This document shows positions 1 through 9,047 of a DNA stretch of 64,000 nt, in pieces (position 1 is the first letter of the stretch; every line of letters begins with the position of its first letter). The notes below the pieces were generated by a model, which ran no database searches, had not been told where the DNA came from, and was given only the letters and a program-made list of their open reading frames with translations. Made by a program: the position numbers and the translations under genes. This DNA comes from Woeseiaceae bacterium (GTDB taxonomy: Bacteria; Pseudomonadota; Gammaproteobacteria; Steroidobacterales; Woeseiaceae): NCBI GenBank assembly GCA_021773075.1, contig JAJFKT010000026.1:310356-374355 (forward strand). The letters run 5' to 3'.

Positions 1-433
1 CGAAAAAGCCATTTTCACCTGGATACCGGCCCTGCATCAGGACTTTCCACCAGTCCTCATAGGGCAACATATGAACTTTCGCGCCCAGCGCCCTTATCGC
101 GTCCAATTTGTTTTGAGGGGCGTGCTGCGGCGCATACACACGAGCCGGTATGCCAAAGTGACGGGCGACCCAGGCCAATGCCGTGCCACTATTGCCGGAA
201 CTCGCGGTGAATACGCCTGGCTCCAGCTCTTCGCTCGATGCCGATTTTACAACGTTGCCCTGGCAGCGAACTTTGAATGCACCGGTTGGCTGCAGGTTTT
301 CCAGCTTGAGAAAGATCTCTGCCGGTGCATCTGCGACGTTGAGCCTGACTAAAGGGGTACGAATGGCCAAGCCCCGAATGTTGTCTCGTGCGCGTTCAAT
401 TTCATCTAGTGTGGGTGGTCGGAGTGTTTGCAT
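1..433 (-). CDS. Threonine dehydratase-like PLP enzyme (3' part lies outside the window)
   Basis: The minus strand reads open from an ATG at 433 to the window edge, giving about 144 residues that begin MQTLRPPTLDEIERARDNIR. This is the N-terminal half of a fold-type II PLP enzyme (threonine/serine dehydratase, serine racemase or ectoine-utilisation EutB type). The PLP lysine lies in PTGAFKVR near residue 53, and the phosphate-loop-like ASSGNSGTALAW follows near residue 80. The enzyme would deaminate or racemise a hydroxy-amino acid in the cytoplasm. It starts 41 bases after the NhaC stop, so it is probably the last-cotranscribed gene seen of the aminotransferase/cupin/NhaC operon. The exact substrate cannot be told because the C-terminal half is missing. 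Confidence 0.8.
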   Translation of the reverse strand, partial: MQTLRPPTLDEIERARDNIRGLAIRTPLVRLNVADAPAEIFLKLENLQPTGAFKVRCQGNVVKSASSEELEPGVFTASSGNSGTALAWVARHFGIPARVYAPQHAPQNKLDAIRALGAKVHMLPYEDWWKVLMQGRYPGENGFF

Positions 434-474
434 GTCAATATCGGCCCCTGCCTTTGTGATTACTGCCTTTGTTA

Positions 475-1899
475 TTATTGAGTCGAACTGAGTTCTCGAG
501 ATTCCTCGCGATACGCCTCGTCACTCATGAATTCCCGGCCCCATCCGCTGAACGCGGAAAACACCATTACCAACATTAACGCCCAACAGTAAAAAGGAAA
601 TGGAATTAATGCGACGGGCGTGAATCCTTTAACGCCGCTTTGGCTAACCTGCAAAGCGACCAGCGAGTATGGGATCAGGAGTGAGACGCTATAGGGCAAA
701 AAACCAATGATGGAAGTTGAGCTGGCGTCCAACAGATTGCCGCGCCGCCACGGGGCGATTTTGAAACGATGCCCGAGGCTATGTACAAAAGGCCCCAGGA
801 TAATCATGGCAGGTGTCCCGGCCGACGTTAGTACGTTGACCAGCAAGCTTGAGCCAACGATGGAGACCTCTGCGCGAGCTGGATTTGTCGCAACACGCTC
901 GGCTTTTTCAAGCACAAACTGGAGGAAACCACCTCTTTGCAATACGCCGACCAATGCCATTAGCAACACCGCAAAAATGCCGATTCCTACCATGCTCTTA
1001 ATGCCATCAACCACCACTCCACTCACGACAAACTGAGCTGAGTCAATCGTCAGGAGATCAGTCGGCCGTAACAGGCCACAGAGCAGCGCCAGAATTGATC
1101 CACCGAAAATGCAGAAGAGAAGAGCCGACACCAGGTGATGACCTTTCAGCATCAAATACAGCAGCATCGCCGGCGCCAGCAACATCACGAGCCCCTTTGA
1201 CTGCGCCTCAATAGGCAACGAGTTAGCGGCAGTTTCCGTTGCGTCCGCGGTCAACGCGAGAAAGACGTAAAGCATGACAGTGACCGTGCCTGCGGCCACC
1301 GCGTAACGGAGTCTGGTACGAACCACCTTGGCCACGCTGGTGCCTTGTGTATAGGCGGACACGATGGTCGTGTCGGAAACGGGCGCCAGATTGTCGCCCA
1401 GATAGGCTCCGCCAATTAGCGCACCAATCATCAGGAATGGGTCAGCTCCGAGGGAAAACCCCGCTGGGAACAGTACCGGGGTGACCGCTAATAAGGTTCC
1501 GATTGAACTGCCGGTACAAAGCGACAATAGGCCCGCAACGAAGAAGGTAATCAGTGGGTACCAGGCAGGAGACAAGAGTACCTGGGCTGCGAGCCAAATC
1601 AGGCCTTCAATAACGCCGGAGGCACCGAGCAGGGCACCGAAGATCCCGCCGAGCATCCAGGCGAGAAGCATGATGGCCATCATTGGCGAGGCTACTCCGT
1701 GGATCAACGCCTCTACATACTGGTTTTTGTCCCGCGCCAACAACAGACCAACAAACAATGAAATCAAAACGACCGGCCAGAACGCTTCGGGAAGCGAATC
1801 GCCCAGAACACCGAGCCAGAGGATGCCAACAAACATCACAATAAATGGCATAAACAAGCCGAACATACCCCCATGGAACTGGAGCAACTGTTTCGGCAT
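475..1899 (-). CDS. nhaC: NhaC family Na+/H+ antiporter
   Basis: About 474 residues, very hydrophobic, with roughly 11-12 predicted membrane segments. The segment GAYLGDNLAPVSDTT (around residue 165) matches the hallmark GxxxGDNxSPxSDTT of the NhaC family, which exchanges Na+ for H+ (or drives solute/Na+ exchange) at the inner membrane. The ATG at 1899 is preferred over an in-frame TTG at 1905 because GGAA sits just upstream. It lies ten-odd bases after the CDGSH-cupin stop and before the dehydratase-like gene, suggesting one operon. In such catabolic contexts NhaC-like proteins may carry amino acids or organic acids rather than only sodium, but nothing here decides that. Confidence 0.85.
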   Translation of the reverse strand: MPKQLLQFHGGMFGLFMPFIVMFVGILWLGVLGDSLPEAFWPVVLISLFVGLLLARDKNQYVEALIHGVASPMMAIMLLAWMLGGIFGALLGASGVIEGLIWLAAQVLLSPAWYPLITFFVAGLLSLCTGSSIGTLLAVTPVLFPAGFSLGADPFLMIGALIGGAYLGDNLAPVSDTTIVSAYTQGTSVAKVVRTRLRYAVAAGTVTVMLYVFLALTADATETAANSLPIEAQSKGLVMLLAPAMLLYLMLKGHHLVSALLFCIFGGSILALLCGLLRPTDLLTIDSAQFVVSGVVVDGIKSMVGIGIFAVLLMALVGVLQRGGFLQFVLEKAERVATNPARAEVSIVGSSLLVNVLTSAGTPAMIILGPFVHSLGHRFKIAPWRRGNLLDASSTSIIGFLPYSVSLLIPYSLVALQVSQSGVKGFTPVALIPFPFYCWALMLVMVFSAFSGWGREFMSDEAYREESRELSSTQ

Positions 1900-1915
1900 T
1901 TCCAATTGTGTGTGC

Positions 1916-2971
1916 CTAGTAATTAATTGATGGATTATCGCCGGGATAAATCACGCCGAGTACCAGCATGCCATCCGGGTCGGTGCTCTGCAGCGAGTGC
2001 AATTGTTTCTGCGGCAGGAAAATGACATCTCCGGCGCCAACGTCGGTCTTCACGGTGTCAGTCCACATCGTTCCCCGGCCCTGAATAATAATGATCGACT
2101 CCTCGTACAGGTGTCGGTGCGGTTCGGCCTTGGATTCCGGAATATCGCCAATGAATTGCGTCGCAGCTCTGCAACCCATGCGCTTGTCGATCAGAACCTG
2201 AAAGAACCGGTCAGCCATTGACTCGGCGTTTTCCCTGTCGATAACGGCAATGCGCTGCGGGAATTCAGAATCGAAATTGTCGCGCATGTCGCTGGAGAAA
2301 TCAGGTCGGGATTCAATGGGGCAGACGTTCAGATACATTTCCAATGGCACGTCACCCTTTTGCAGGAATTGAAATGTTTCATTTGGATGTACGACGAAAC
2401 CAGTTCGTCTCTGTACATTAAATTTGCGACCGGAGATATGCAGTTCTCCGTCACCTTCGAGTATAAAACCGACGACATAGCTGCCGCCATAACTGATTAC
2501 GGGCGAACTGCCATCCTTAACGACAGCGTAGTTCTGCGATTGATACTTGGCGCCCGTGCCTTGCGATAGAAATTCGACGTGCCGGAAATTGCCTGCTTCG
2601 CCAGCCACCATTGTCGACGGATTCACGACGAAGCAACCACCATCCAGCGTCGTCGGTTTGCCGACCTCACGAACGATATTATTGATTGCGATATTTTCCG
2701 GGCTATTCGGATCGTCGCTGGGGTATTCGTCGAGCAAGTTGTTGTGTGCGCCATCGCAGAACGGAGCTGATCCGGTATGTTTGCAGCCGCAAAAGAGTAC
2801 GTCCTCGTCGGACTTGGCAACGTATCGGACCGGCATGAATTCAGTGTCGCGATGCGAGCCGTCGCAGAGCGGCTGTTTCTTGCTGCGCCCGCAGGAACAC
2901 CAGAGATAACTCTTGCCTTTTTTTACTTCAAAGAAATACGGCTTGTATTTTGGAATTTCTGGAATCGCCAC
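1916..2971 (-). CDS. CDGSH iron-sulfur / bicupin fusion protein
   Basis: 351 residues, starting at a GTG. The N-terminus holds two CDGSH-type [2Fe-2S] motifs with 3-Cys/1-His ligands: C25, C27, C36, H40 and C61, C63, C72, H76. Each has the spacing C-x-C-x8-C-x3-H. The rest is two cupin barrels: the first around residues 155-215, the second around 280-345 with a PHRHLYEE metal-binding patch and a later HSLQ. The second barrel is therefore a plausible metal site, while the first looks ligand-poor. CDGSH domains transfer clusters or electrons; cupins bind metals and often act as dioxygenases or isomerases. Their fusion suggests an Fe-S-supported oxygenase or sensor. It is flanked closely by the class V aminotransferase and NhaC genes. 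Function is unknown. Confidence 0.8.
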   Translation of the reverse strand: MAIPEIPKYKPYFFEVKKGKSYLWCSCGRSKKQPLCDGSHRDTEFMPVRYVAKSDEDVLFCGCKHTGSAPFCDGAHNNLLDEYPSDDPNSPENIAINNIVREVGKPTTLDGGCFVVNPSTMVAGEAGNFRHVEFLSQGTGAKYQSQNYAVVKDGSSPVISYGGSYVVGFILEGDGELHISGRKFNVQRRTGFVVHPNETFQFLQKGDVPLEMYLNVCPIESRPDFSSDMRDNFDSEFPQRIAVIDRENAESMADRFFQVLIDKRMGCRAATQFIGDIPESKAEPHRHLYEESIIIIQGRGTMWTDTVKTDVGAGDVIFLPQKQLHSLQSTDPDGMLVLGVIYPGDNPSINY

Positions 2972-3000
2972 GTGAAAACCCGTCCGCTAATGAGTGCAAC

Positions 3001-4167
3001 TTAGACCAAGAGATGTCTCTGCTTACGCAAAGCTCCAAATAAGGTATCGATGTCGTCATGATCGTTGTAGAAATGGGGCGCGATTCGCAGGTTGTTGAAT
3101 CGGCCCGAGGTCACGATGCCCTGATTTTCAAGCGCACTAACGAGGGCATTCTCATCATGGGTGCGAATCGTGATCATCGCGCCGTGCCTGCCCGGCTCGG
3201 TCGGCACTGCCAACGAATAGCCCGCGGCTTGTGCCTCATGAATAATGGCTTCCGTCAATTCCACAATTCGTGCTTCGATTGCTGGCATACCGATCCGAGC
3301 TAGAATCTTGAGTCCGGCTTCCGCGGCATAGCAATTTGGAATTGGCGGGGTACCCATCTCAAAGCGGCGGGCGTTTGGAGCGGGGTCATAACTGCTTGTA
3401 TTCATCGCGAAAATATCAGACTGGGCAAACCACCCTGTTACCGTCGGTAGCAATGTCTCGATCAGCGCCTCTCGGACGTACAAAAATCCGATGCCAGCTG
3501 TACCTATCAGGTACTTGACCATGCCGCCAACGACGAAGTCGGGTTGGTAATCGGTTACCTTAAAGTCAATGCTGCCCAGACCCTGGTAGCCGTCGACCAA
3601 CAAAAGTGCACCTTTGCGATGGGCTATCTCCGCGATGGCTGGCATATCGAGTCTGGCGCCGTTGCGAAAACAAACCTGAGTCAAGGCAACAATCAGCGTG
3701 TCGTCATCGATTGCTGCCTCGAATCGTTCTACCGGTATATAGCCGTCTTCTTCGGCAACACGTATGACCCTGGCGCCACGCTGTTCCTGCGCGTACCAGA
3801 TTTGCGCGTTGGTCGGAAACTCGAGATCGCCAATGACGACTTTGTTGCGTGTCTGGCCAAAATCCAACGCGCTCGCTATTGAGTTAATGCCGGCCGATGC
3901 TGACGCCGTGACTGCAACTTCATCTTCTTTGGCACCCAGAAATTGAGCAAGCGCTCTGCGAACACCCTCATTTTTTTCGACCCAATAATTCCAGTCGGTG
4001 CCCCTTTCCAAGCGATCATCTACGTAATGTTGTAAGGCTTGTACGACGTCTGTAGCAAGTGCCCCATAGGCGCAATTGTTGAGATAGGTCTTCTTTTCGA
4101 GCACGGGAAACATCGACCGAAAACCGGCCCAATCGGGTGATGTTGTTGTTGGAAGTGTTTGTTGCAT
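3001..4167 (-). CDS. Class V aminotransferase (isopenicillin-N epimerase / cysteine desulfurase-like)
   Basis: About 388 residues from the ATG at 4167; an in-frame TTG at 4182 is less likely. Fold-type I PLP features of class V are present: LLVDGYQGLGSIDF carries the PLP-ring Asp and the Gln near it, and GGMVKYLIGTAGIGFLYV contains the likely Schiff-base lysine. An N-terminal YLNNCAYGAL is typical of the family. Members include cysteine desulfurases, kynureninases and racemases; no desulfurase active-site Cys loop is obvious, so epimerase/lyase activity on an amino acid is a fair guess. It is first in the minus-strand operon with the CDGSH-cupin, NhaC and dehydratase genes, and is divergent from the MarR gene, which may control it. 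Confidence 0.8.
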   Translation of the reverse strand: MQQTLPTTTSPDWAGFRSMFPVLEKKTYLNNCAYGALATDVVQALQHYVDDRLERGTDWNYWVEKNEGVRRALAQFLGAKEDEVAVTASASAGINSIASALDFGQTRNKVVIGDLEFPTNAQIWYAQEQRGARVIRVAEEDGYIPVERFEAAIDDDTLIVALTQVCFRNGARLDMPAIAEIAHRKGALLLVDGYQGLGSIDFKVTDYQPDFVVGGMVKYLIGTAGIGFLYVREALIETLLPTVTGWFAQSDIFAMNTSSYDPAPNARRFEMGTPPIPNCYAAEAGLKILARIGMPAIEARIVELTEAIIHEAQAAGYSLAVPTEPGRHGAMITIRTHDENALVSALENQGIVTSGRFNNLRIAPHFYNDHDDIDTLFGALRKQRHLLV

Positions 4168-4235
4168 TGTGGTCTTGATCAAGTCGACAAGGTCGATTGC
4201 TCGGTCGCCTAGAGAAATTACATGAAATCGTATAT

Positions 4236-4277
4236 ATTATCAACATTGCATGAGACGTATTCAGGAGAGTTGATAAT
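4236..4277. promoter_or_regulatory. Perfect 9-bp inverted repeat over the marR ribosome site and start
   Basis: ATTATCAAC at 4236-4244 is repeated as its exact reverse complement GTTGATAAT at 4269-4277, with 24 bases between. The right arm runs into the marR ATG (4276-4278), and the GGAG Shine-Dalgarno (4264-4267) lies between the arms. The element sits in the short divergent gap between the class V aminotransferase and marR. It could be a MarR operator (arms about three helical turns apart) or an RNA hairpin hiding the ribosome site. Which one is inference. Confidence 0.5.
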
Positions 4278-4728
4278 GCCTACCAGAGGGCGAGGTGACA
4301 AATGGCTCCGTGGCTTTGTGCCATATCTTTTGTATCGAATTTCAAACCAACTCAACATGGGCATACGCAGCAAGTTGCGCAAGTCGGGAATCAATATCGC
4401 CCGATGGCGTGTACTGAGTGTTCTGCAAGCGCATGGAGAAATCAATCTCGGTCGCATCGTTGAGCTGACGGTTATGGAACAGCCATCGGTGAGCCGCATC
4501 GTTACCCAACTGGTCGAAGAAGGCCTGGTGAGACGAAAAGTCTCGAAGGCGGACTCGCGATATGTGCTGGTCCGGCTTACCGCTGCCGGCGAAAAGGCAT
4601 TCATGAATATCTATCCAACTGCGAAGGCGCATCAGGACCTGGCATTGGGTGGCTTTACAAAAACGGAAATTCGTACTCTGATCGGGTATTTGAATCGAAT
4701 ACAGGAGAACATTGAGGCCGATCAATGA
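4276..4728 (+). CDS. MarR family transcriptional regulator
   Basis: 150 residues from the ATG at 4276, chosen because GGAG lies at 4264-4267; an upstream in-frame ATG at 4222 has no ribosome site and would add 18 atypical residues. The protein has the MarR winged-helix layout: helix-turn-helix segment ARWRVLSVLQAHGEINLGRI, recognition helix in MEQPSVSRIVTQLVEEGLV, and the beta wing RRKVSKADSRYVLVRLTAAG. MarR dimers usually repress nearby genes until a small, often aromatic, ligand binds. The stop overlaps the sulfatase start (ATGA, 4725-4728), and the gene is divergent from the aminotransferase operon, so it may regulate both sides and itself. Confidence 0.88.
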   Translation: MPTRGRGDKWLRGFVPYLLYRISNQLNMGIRSKLRKSGINIARWRVLSVLQAHGEINLGRIVELTVMEQPSVSRIVTQLVEEGLVRRKVSKADSRYVLVRLTAAGEKAFMNIYPTAKAHQDLALGGFTKTEIRTLIGYLNRIQENIEADQ

Positions 4729-6290
4729 GGGCATGTTACGTGCTGATAGGTTTGTTGTTGAGCACAGCGGCCTGCGCAGCAGACAAACGCCCGAATATCG
4801 TATTAATCGTTTCTGACAATCAAAGCCAGAGCCTGTTGGGAACCTACGGCAATACCGAAATACTGACGCCAAACATCGACCGACTCGCGGCAGAAGGCGT
4901 GAGATTTGACCACGCCTATGCGGTCAGCGGCGTCTGCTCGCCGACCAGAGCCACCTTGCTAACCGGCTTACTGCCATCACAACACGGGGTGCATGTTGCG
5001 TTGCAGGCACAGGTTGATGTCAATGATTGGTCGGTGATCGAGGAGTATCGAAACCTTCCGCAGACATTGAAAAGCGCGGGTTATACGACCGGTCTCGTTG
5101 GCAAATACCACCTGGGGGAATATCAGGATCCGCAACTGGGGTTTGACTTCTGGGTCACATTTCCCGGTGGACATACGACGACCTTTTACGATGAAGTCGT
5201 CGTTGATAACGGCAAAACGTTTCATACCGAAAAACATCTGACTGATTATTGGACCGAGCGAGCTATCGACTTCATAAAGCAGCGCTCGGCTGACCAGCCG
5301 TTCTTTCTTTTGCTGACCTACAACGGCCCCTATATGTTGCCGCCGACAGTGACGATGAAACCGAGTAACCGTTACGCGGAATACTATGAAGCAAATCCGC
5401 CCTCGTTTCCGCAGGAGCCGGTGCACCCGTTTCTCAAGACCTGGGCGACAGGCCGGGGACCGAGCGGGTTGATGGTGCGTGAGGGCACGACCGCCTGGAC
5501 AGCGATTGGCGCGCTCAACAACAAGACGGCAATGATCAATGCCGCGGCTGAAACGGCGATGGTTGATGACGGTGTAGGAAGTATTCTGGACGTTTTGGAA
5601 GCGGAAGGTATTGGCAACGATACGCTGGTGATCTACACGTCGGATCAGGGTGCATCGTATGGCCACCATGGCCTCTGGGGTAATACGTCCTGGTCGTTTC
5701 CGTTCGCCGCGTACGAAATAAACATGCAGATTCCGTTGATTTTTAACCAGCCAGAACGAATTCCGGCAGGTGGAGCTGTTGAGCGTATGATTGGTCAGGT
5801 CGATTTGATGCCGACCCTGCTTGAATACATCGGCCTCGGTGATACTGATATTGCGAACAGCCCAGGCAAGAGCTTTGTGGCAGCACTGCATGGCGAAACT
5901 ATGGAGTGGAACGACGTTGTTTACTTCGAGTTCGTAACATCAAGGGCGATCCAGACGCCGGAATGGAAGTACATCAGTCGGTTTCCCTCGACCGACCCGA
6001 AAGAACTCTATGACCTCAGGACGGATCCGGGTGAGGCCGTAAACCTGATCGACTCCGTTGCTCATGCCGAGATTGTTGCTGTGCTTGATACACAGCTATC
6101 AGCCTATTTTGACGAGCACGCCGATCCGAAGCACGATCTTTGGCGCGGAGGAACCGCGAAAGGTCGTTTGCTCGATGAACATTATGGTCGTGACGATATC
6201 TTTCGCGATCGATTTGCAGATTGGCGAGAACCATATGTGGAAAAAGCAACACCGTTTGACCATTCATTGCTTGATAAAACATATGATTAA
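4725..6290 (+). CDS. Exported type I sulfatase
   Basis: 521 residues with a signal peptide (MRACYVLIGLLLSTAACAA), so periplasmic or outer-membrane associated. The formylglycine signature C71-S-P-T-R75 is present, followed by the usual ATLLTGLLPSQHG. Metal-binding positions are seen in VSDNQ (D31, N32; most relatives have DD) and in the SDQG segment near residue 308, with a conserved HHG after it. The enzyme would hydrolyse a sulfate ester after activation of Cys71 by a formylglycine-generating enzyme, which is not in this window. It is translationally coupled to marR and is followed 77 bases later by a TonB receptor, consistent with use of a sulfated compound. The specific substrate is unknown. 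Confidence 0.88.
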   Translation: MRACYVLIGLLLSTAACAADKRPNIVLIVSDNQSQSLLGTYGNTEILTPNIDRLAAEGVRFDHAYAVSGVCSPTRATLLTGLLPSQHGVHVALQAQVDVNDWSVIEEYRNLPQTLKSAGYTTGLVGKYHLGEYQDPQLGFDFWVTFPGGHTTTFYDEVVVDNGKTFHTEKHLTDYWTERAIDFIKQRSADQPFFLLLTYNGPYMLPPTVTMKPSNRYAEYYEANPPSFPQEPVHPFLKTWATGRGPSGLMVREGTTAWTAIGALNNKTAMINAAAETAMVDDGVGSILDVLEAEGIGNDTLVIYTSDQGASYGHHGLWGNTSWSFPFAAYEINMQIPLIFNQPERIPAGGAVERMIGQVDLMPTLLEYIGLGDTDIANSPGKSFVAALHGETMEWNDVVYFEFVTSRAIQTPEWKYISRFPSTDPKELYDLRTDPGEAVNLIDSVAHAEIVAVLDTQLSAYFDEHADPKHDLWRGGTAKGRLLDEHYGRDDIFRDRFADWREPYVEKATPFDHSLLDKTYD

Positions 6291-6367
6291 GCATATTGTT
6301 GGTGGCAGGGTTTTATCGTAGTTGCGCATAAGCAACACAAATGAAGACTTTATTCGGAGGGGAAATC

Positions 6368-8866
6368 ATGAGGTATCGAACTACAGGTGCGACCGCACTT
6401 TCGTTGGCGACCGTACTTTTGCTGGGTTGTGTTGGTGCGGCCTTTGCACAGGACAGCGACGGCGCCGCTGCAATCGAAGAAATCGTCGTGACGTCCCGTA
6501 AGTTGGGTGCAGAAAGATTGCAGGACATTCCTGCCGCGATTAGTGCTCTGGACAGGAATGCGCTCGAAGAGGCCATGGTTGTGGATTTCGAGGACTTCGC
6601 ACGCCAGGTTCCCGGATTGACATTTCTCGATACCAGTCCCGGCGAGCGACGCTACGTTATCCGTGGTGTTCAGTCCGCAGGCCAGCAGCAGGTTGCAGTG
6701 TACTATGACGAAGTTCCGTTGCCGGGTGTGCAGAGTTCTACCTCCGACAGTGGCTCCCAAACAACGGATTTGAAACTTTACGATATGGAGCGCGTGGAAG
6801 TCCTTCGCGGTCCGCAGGGCACCGTCTTCGGCGCGAATTCTCAAGGCGGTACCGTGCGATTCATCACGGCACAACCGATTCTCGGCAAATTCGAGGGTTA
6901 CGCCAGTGCAGAGCTGTCGCGAACCACGCCTTCGGGCAGCAATAACAGCGCTATTCAAGCCGTCTTCAACGTGCCGGTTACCGAAAATTTTGCGGCCCGC
7001 GTGCTTGTTTATGATGGCGAAGATGCAGGCTACATCGATAACAATAGATGCCGCGCCACCAACCCTGCCGAAGATCCACGAGCCGCGGGAGTTCAGTTGT
7101 CCTGTTTGAGCCAGGAAGATTACAACTGGGTTGAAACAACGGGCTTTCGTACGAACCTTTTGTGGGAGGCAAGTGAAAACGCAACTTTCAAAGGGCAGTT
7201 CTGGTGGCAGGATCGACAGACAGGTGGCGATTCGCGATACCACCCGTTTGATGCTTTTAACGCGGATCCGTCGGACCCGGTCTATGCTGGGAACTCTGAT
7301 TCAGTTGCAGGCTTTGCCTTTTTCCAGGAAGGTAAATTCCAGAGCGGCGACTTTGCTCTAACACCAAAGCCTGACGAGCAAACGCTTTTCAGTTTGTCGG
7401 GTGAGTTTGGTTTGCCGTTCGCTGATTTGACGGCAACGATATCGCACTATGAGCGAGATTTTGACTTTAAGTTCGACTCGACATGGATTGTTACTTTCCT
7501 CCTTCAGGATGGCATCTCAGACGGGTTGCCTGCCTGTGATGCGGCAGGTCAAACAACACCGGAATGCCTAAGGGCAGATCTACTCTTTGCACTGACGGAT
7601 CAGAAGCAAAAACTGGAGCAGGATGCTTTCGAGTTTCGATTTAACTCGAAGGACACGGACGCAGCGATTCAATGGGTAGTCGGCGGATTTTTCCGTAATC
7701 GTGAAAGTACTTTCCAAAGCTTCGTACCGGTGATCAACACCGACGGCGTTACCTTTAGCCCGGCAGTACCGCCAACGCTGCCACCGCCAAATGCAATCGG
7801 TTCAGGCGTTCCGGGCTGCCATCCTTGTGTATTTGCTCGTACGGATAACAAGGATATTGATGAAACAGCGGTGTTTGGCGAGATTAACTGGGCAATCAGC
7901 GATTCCTTCGATCTGAATATTGGAGCACGTTGGTTCGACGTCGATCAGAGTGAGGTCGGCTTCACCAATTTCCAGTTTGCTGCCTTTGGTTCGAATCCTC
8001 CGGATCCGTCGACGCCAACAGGCGCTACACCGCCGAGCGTGAACACGCTAAGCGATAGCGAGGTACCCTGGAAAATAGCGCTTGCGTGGCACGCTTCGGA
8101 CAACACAACAGCCTATGGTGTTCGCTCAAACGGCTTTAGACTTGGTGGTACCAATAACCGCGGTATTGGCAATATCGTCATACCTGAGACCTTTGATGCC
8201 GACGAATTAACCAACTACGAATTTGGCGTCAAGACCACATTTTCGGAAAGAAGGACTGCGTTGAACGCGTCGGTATTCTTAATGGACTGGGAAAATTTGC
8301 AGGTCGCGGGAAATGATGTCACGGGTGCATTTGGATTCATCGGCAATGCAGGATCAGCCGAAATTCAGGGCATCGAAGTCGACATTAACACCTTGCTTAC
8401 TGACAACTTTCGGTTTACGGGCCAAGTTACGTACCTCAACAAGTTCGAGCTAACCGAAGATCAGGTGACGACGGACTTTCAGGCCAATGGCGTGAAGGGA
8501 GACAATATTCCCCGAATACCGGAACTGACAGCATCATTCACCGCGCAATACAGCTTTGATTTGCCAGTCGCGGATTGGGCCGGAAGCGCAAGGTTGGAGG
8601 GCAGCTTTACTGACGAGTCATTTACGACATTGAGCGCGACCGACTCTGCTCGTCGATTCCAGGATTCGTATTCGATCTTTAACGCACGTGCAAATTTTCG
8701 AAATGACGATCTGGATCTCGATCTGACAGTGTTTGTTGAGAATATTTTTGACGAGGACGGTGACGTGTTTATCGGTGGCGGTACCGGCGGCGAGCCAACC
8801 AGCAAAGTAACCAACCGCCCACAAACCGTTGGTGTTCAGATTACCAAAGGTTTCGGTCGCGACTAG
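6368..8866 (+). CDS. TonB-dependent outer-membrane receptor
   Basis: About 832 residues from the ATG at 6368, which has a strong GGAGGGG at 6356-6362; the earlier in-frame ATG at 6341 lacks one. A signal peptide (ending GAAFAQ) is followed by a TonB-box-like EEIVVTSRK, the plug domain (LQDIPAAISALDRNAL, then RGPQGTVFGANSQGGTVRFI) and a 22-strand barrel. It imports a bulky or scarce nutrient across the outer membrane using the TonB/ExbBD system. The C-terminus ends GFGRD rather than in an aromatic residue, which is slightly unusual. It lies between the sulfatase and two exported amidohydrolases, so the ligand may be their substrate. Confidence 0.92.
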   Translation: MRYRTTGATALSLATVLLLGCVGAAFAQDSDGAAAIEEIVVTSRKLGAERLQDIPAAISALDRNALEEAMVVDFEDFARQVPGLTFLDTSPGERRYVIRGVQSAGQQQVAVYYDEVPLPGVQSSTSDSGSQTTDLKLYDMERVEVLRGPQGTVFGANSQGGTVRFITAQPILGKFEGYASAELSRTTPSGSNNSAIQAVFNVPVTENFAARVLVYDGEDAGYIDNNRCRATNPAEDPRAAGVQLSCLSQEDYNWVETTGFRTNLLWEASENATFKGQFWWQDRQTGGDSRYHPFDAFNADPSDPVYAGNSDSVAGFAFFQEGKFQSGDFALTPKPDEQTLFSLSGEFGLPFADLTATISHYERDFDFKFDSTWIVTFLLQDGISDGLPACDAAGQTTPECLRADLLFALTDQKQKLEQDAFEFRFNSKDTDAAIQWVVGGFFRNRESTFQSFVPVINTDGVTFSPAVPPTLPPPNAIGSGVPGCHPCVFARTDNKDIDETAVFGEINWAISDSFDLNIGARWFDVDQSEVGFTNFQFAAFGSNPPDPSTPTGATPPSVNTLSDSEVPWKIALAWHASDNTTAYGVRSNGFRLGGTNNRGIGNIVIPETFDADELTNYEFGVKTTFSERRTALNASVFLMDWENLQVAGNDVTGAFGFIGNAGSAEIQGIEVDINTLLTDNFRFTGQVTYLNKFELTEDQVTTDFQANGVKGDNIPRIPELTASFTAQYSFDLPVADWAGSARLEGSFTDESFTTLSATDSARRFQDSYSIFNARANFRNDDLDLDLTVFVENIFDEDGDVFIGGGTGGEPTSKVTNRPQTVGVQITKGFGRD

Positions 8867-8877
8867 CGACGGGCGCA

Positions 8878-8896
8878 GCTGACTGCAAGTGTCAGC
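8878..8896 (+). terminator. Small stem-loop after the TonB receptor gene (weak terminator candidate)
   Basis: GCTGAC at 8878-8883 and GTCAGC at 8891-8896 pair around a seven-base loop, 12 bases after the receptor stop. Only a short CTTT follows, not a clear T-run, so intrinsic termination is doubtful. Confidence 0.25.
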
Positions 8897-9047
8897 CTTT
8901 AGCTCTAGCCTTTGTTGAGGGCAACCACTACTTAGAATGCGGTGGTTGGTTGTCCTCATTAACGGCAGAAGCGGCTGCGTCAGCGTCGTGTATCAATATC
9001 AAGAGTCAGTAGTCCCCAGAAACGCAAAAATCATCAAGGGTAAAAGC

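Noticed and set aside
4977-5891. Long minus-strand reading frame inside the sulfatase gene
   Set aside because: Antisense to a well-supported gene, with no recognisable domain and composition expected of a shadow frame.
8878-8896. Strong intrinsic terminator
   Set aside because: The 6-bp stem has no proper T-run, so it is kept only as a low-confidence feature.
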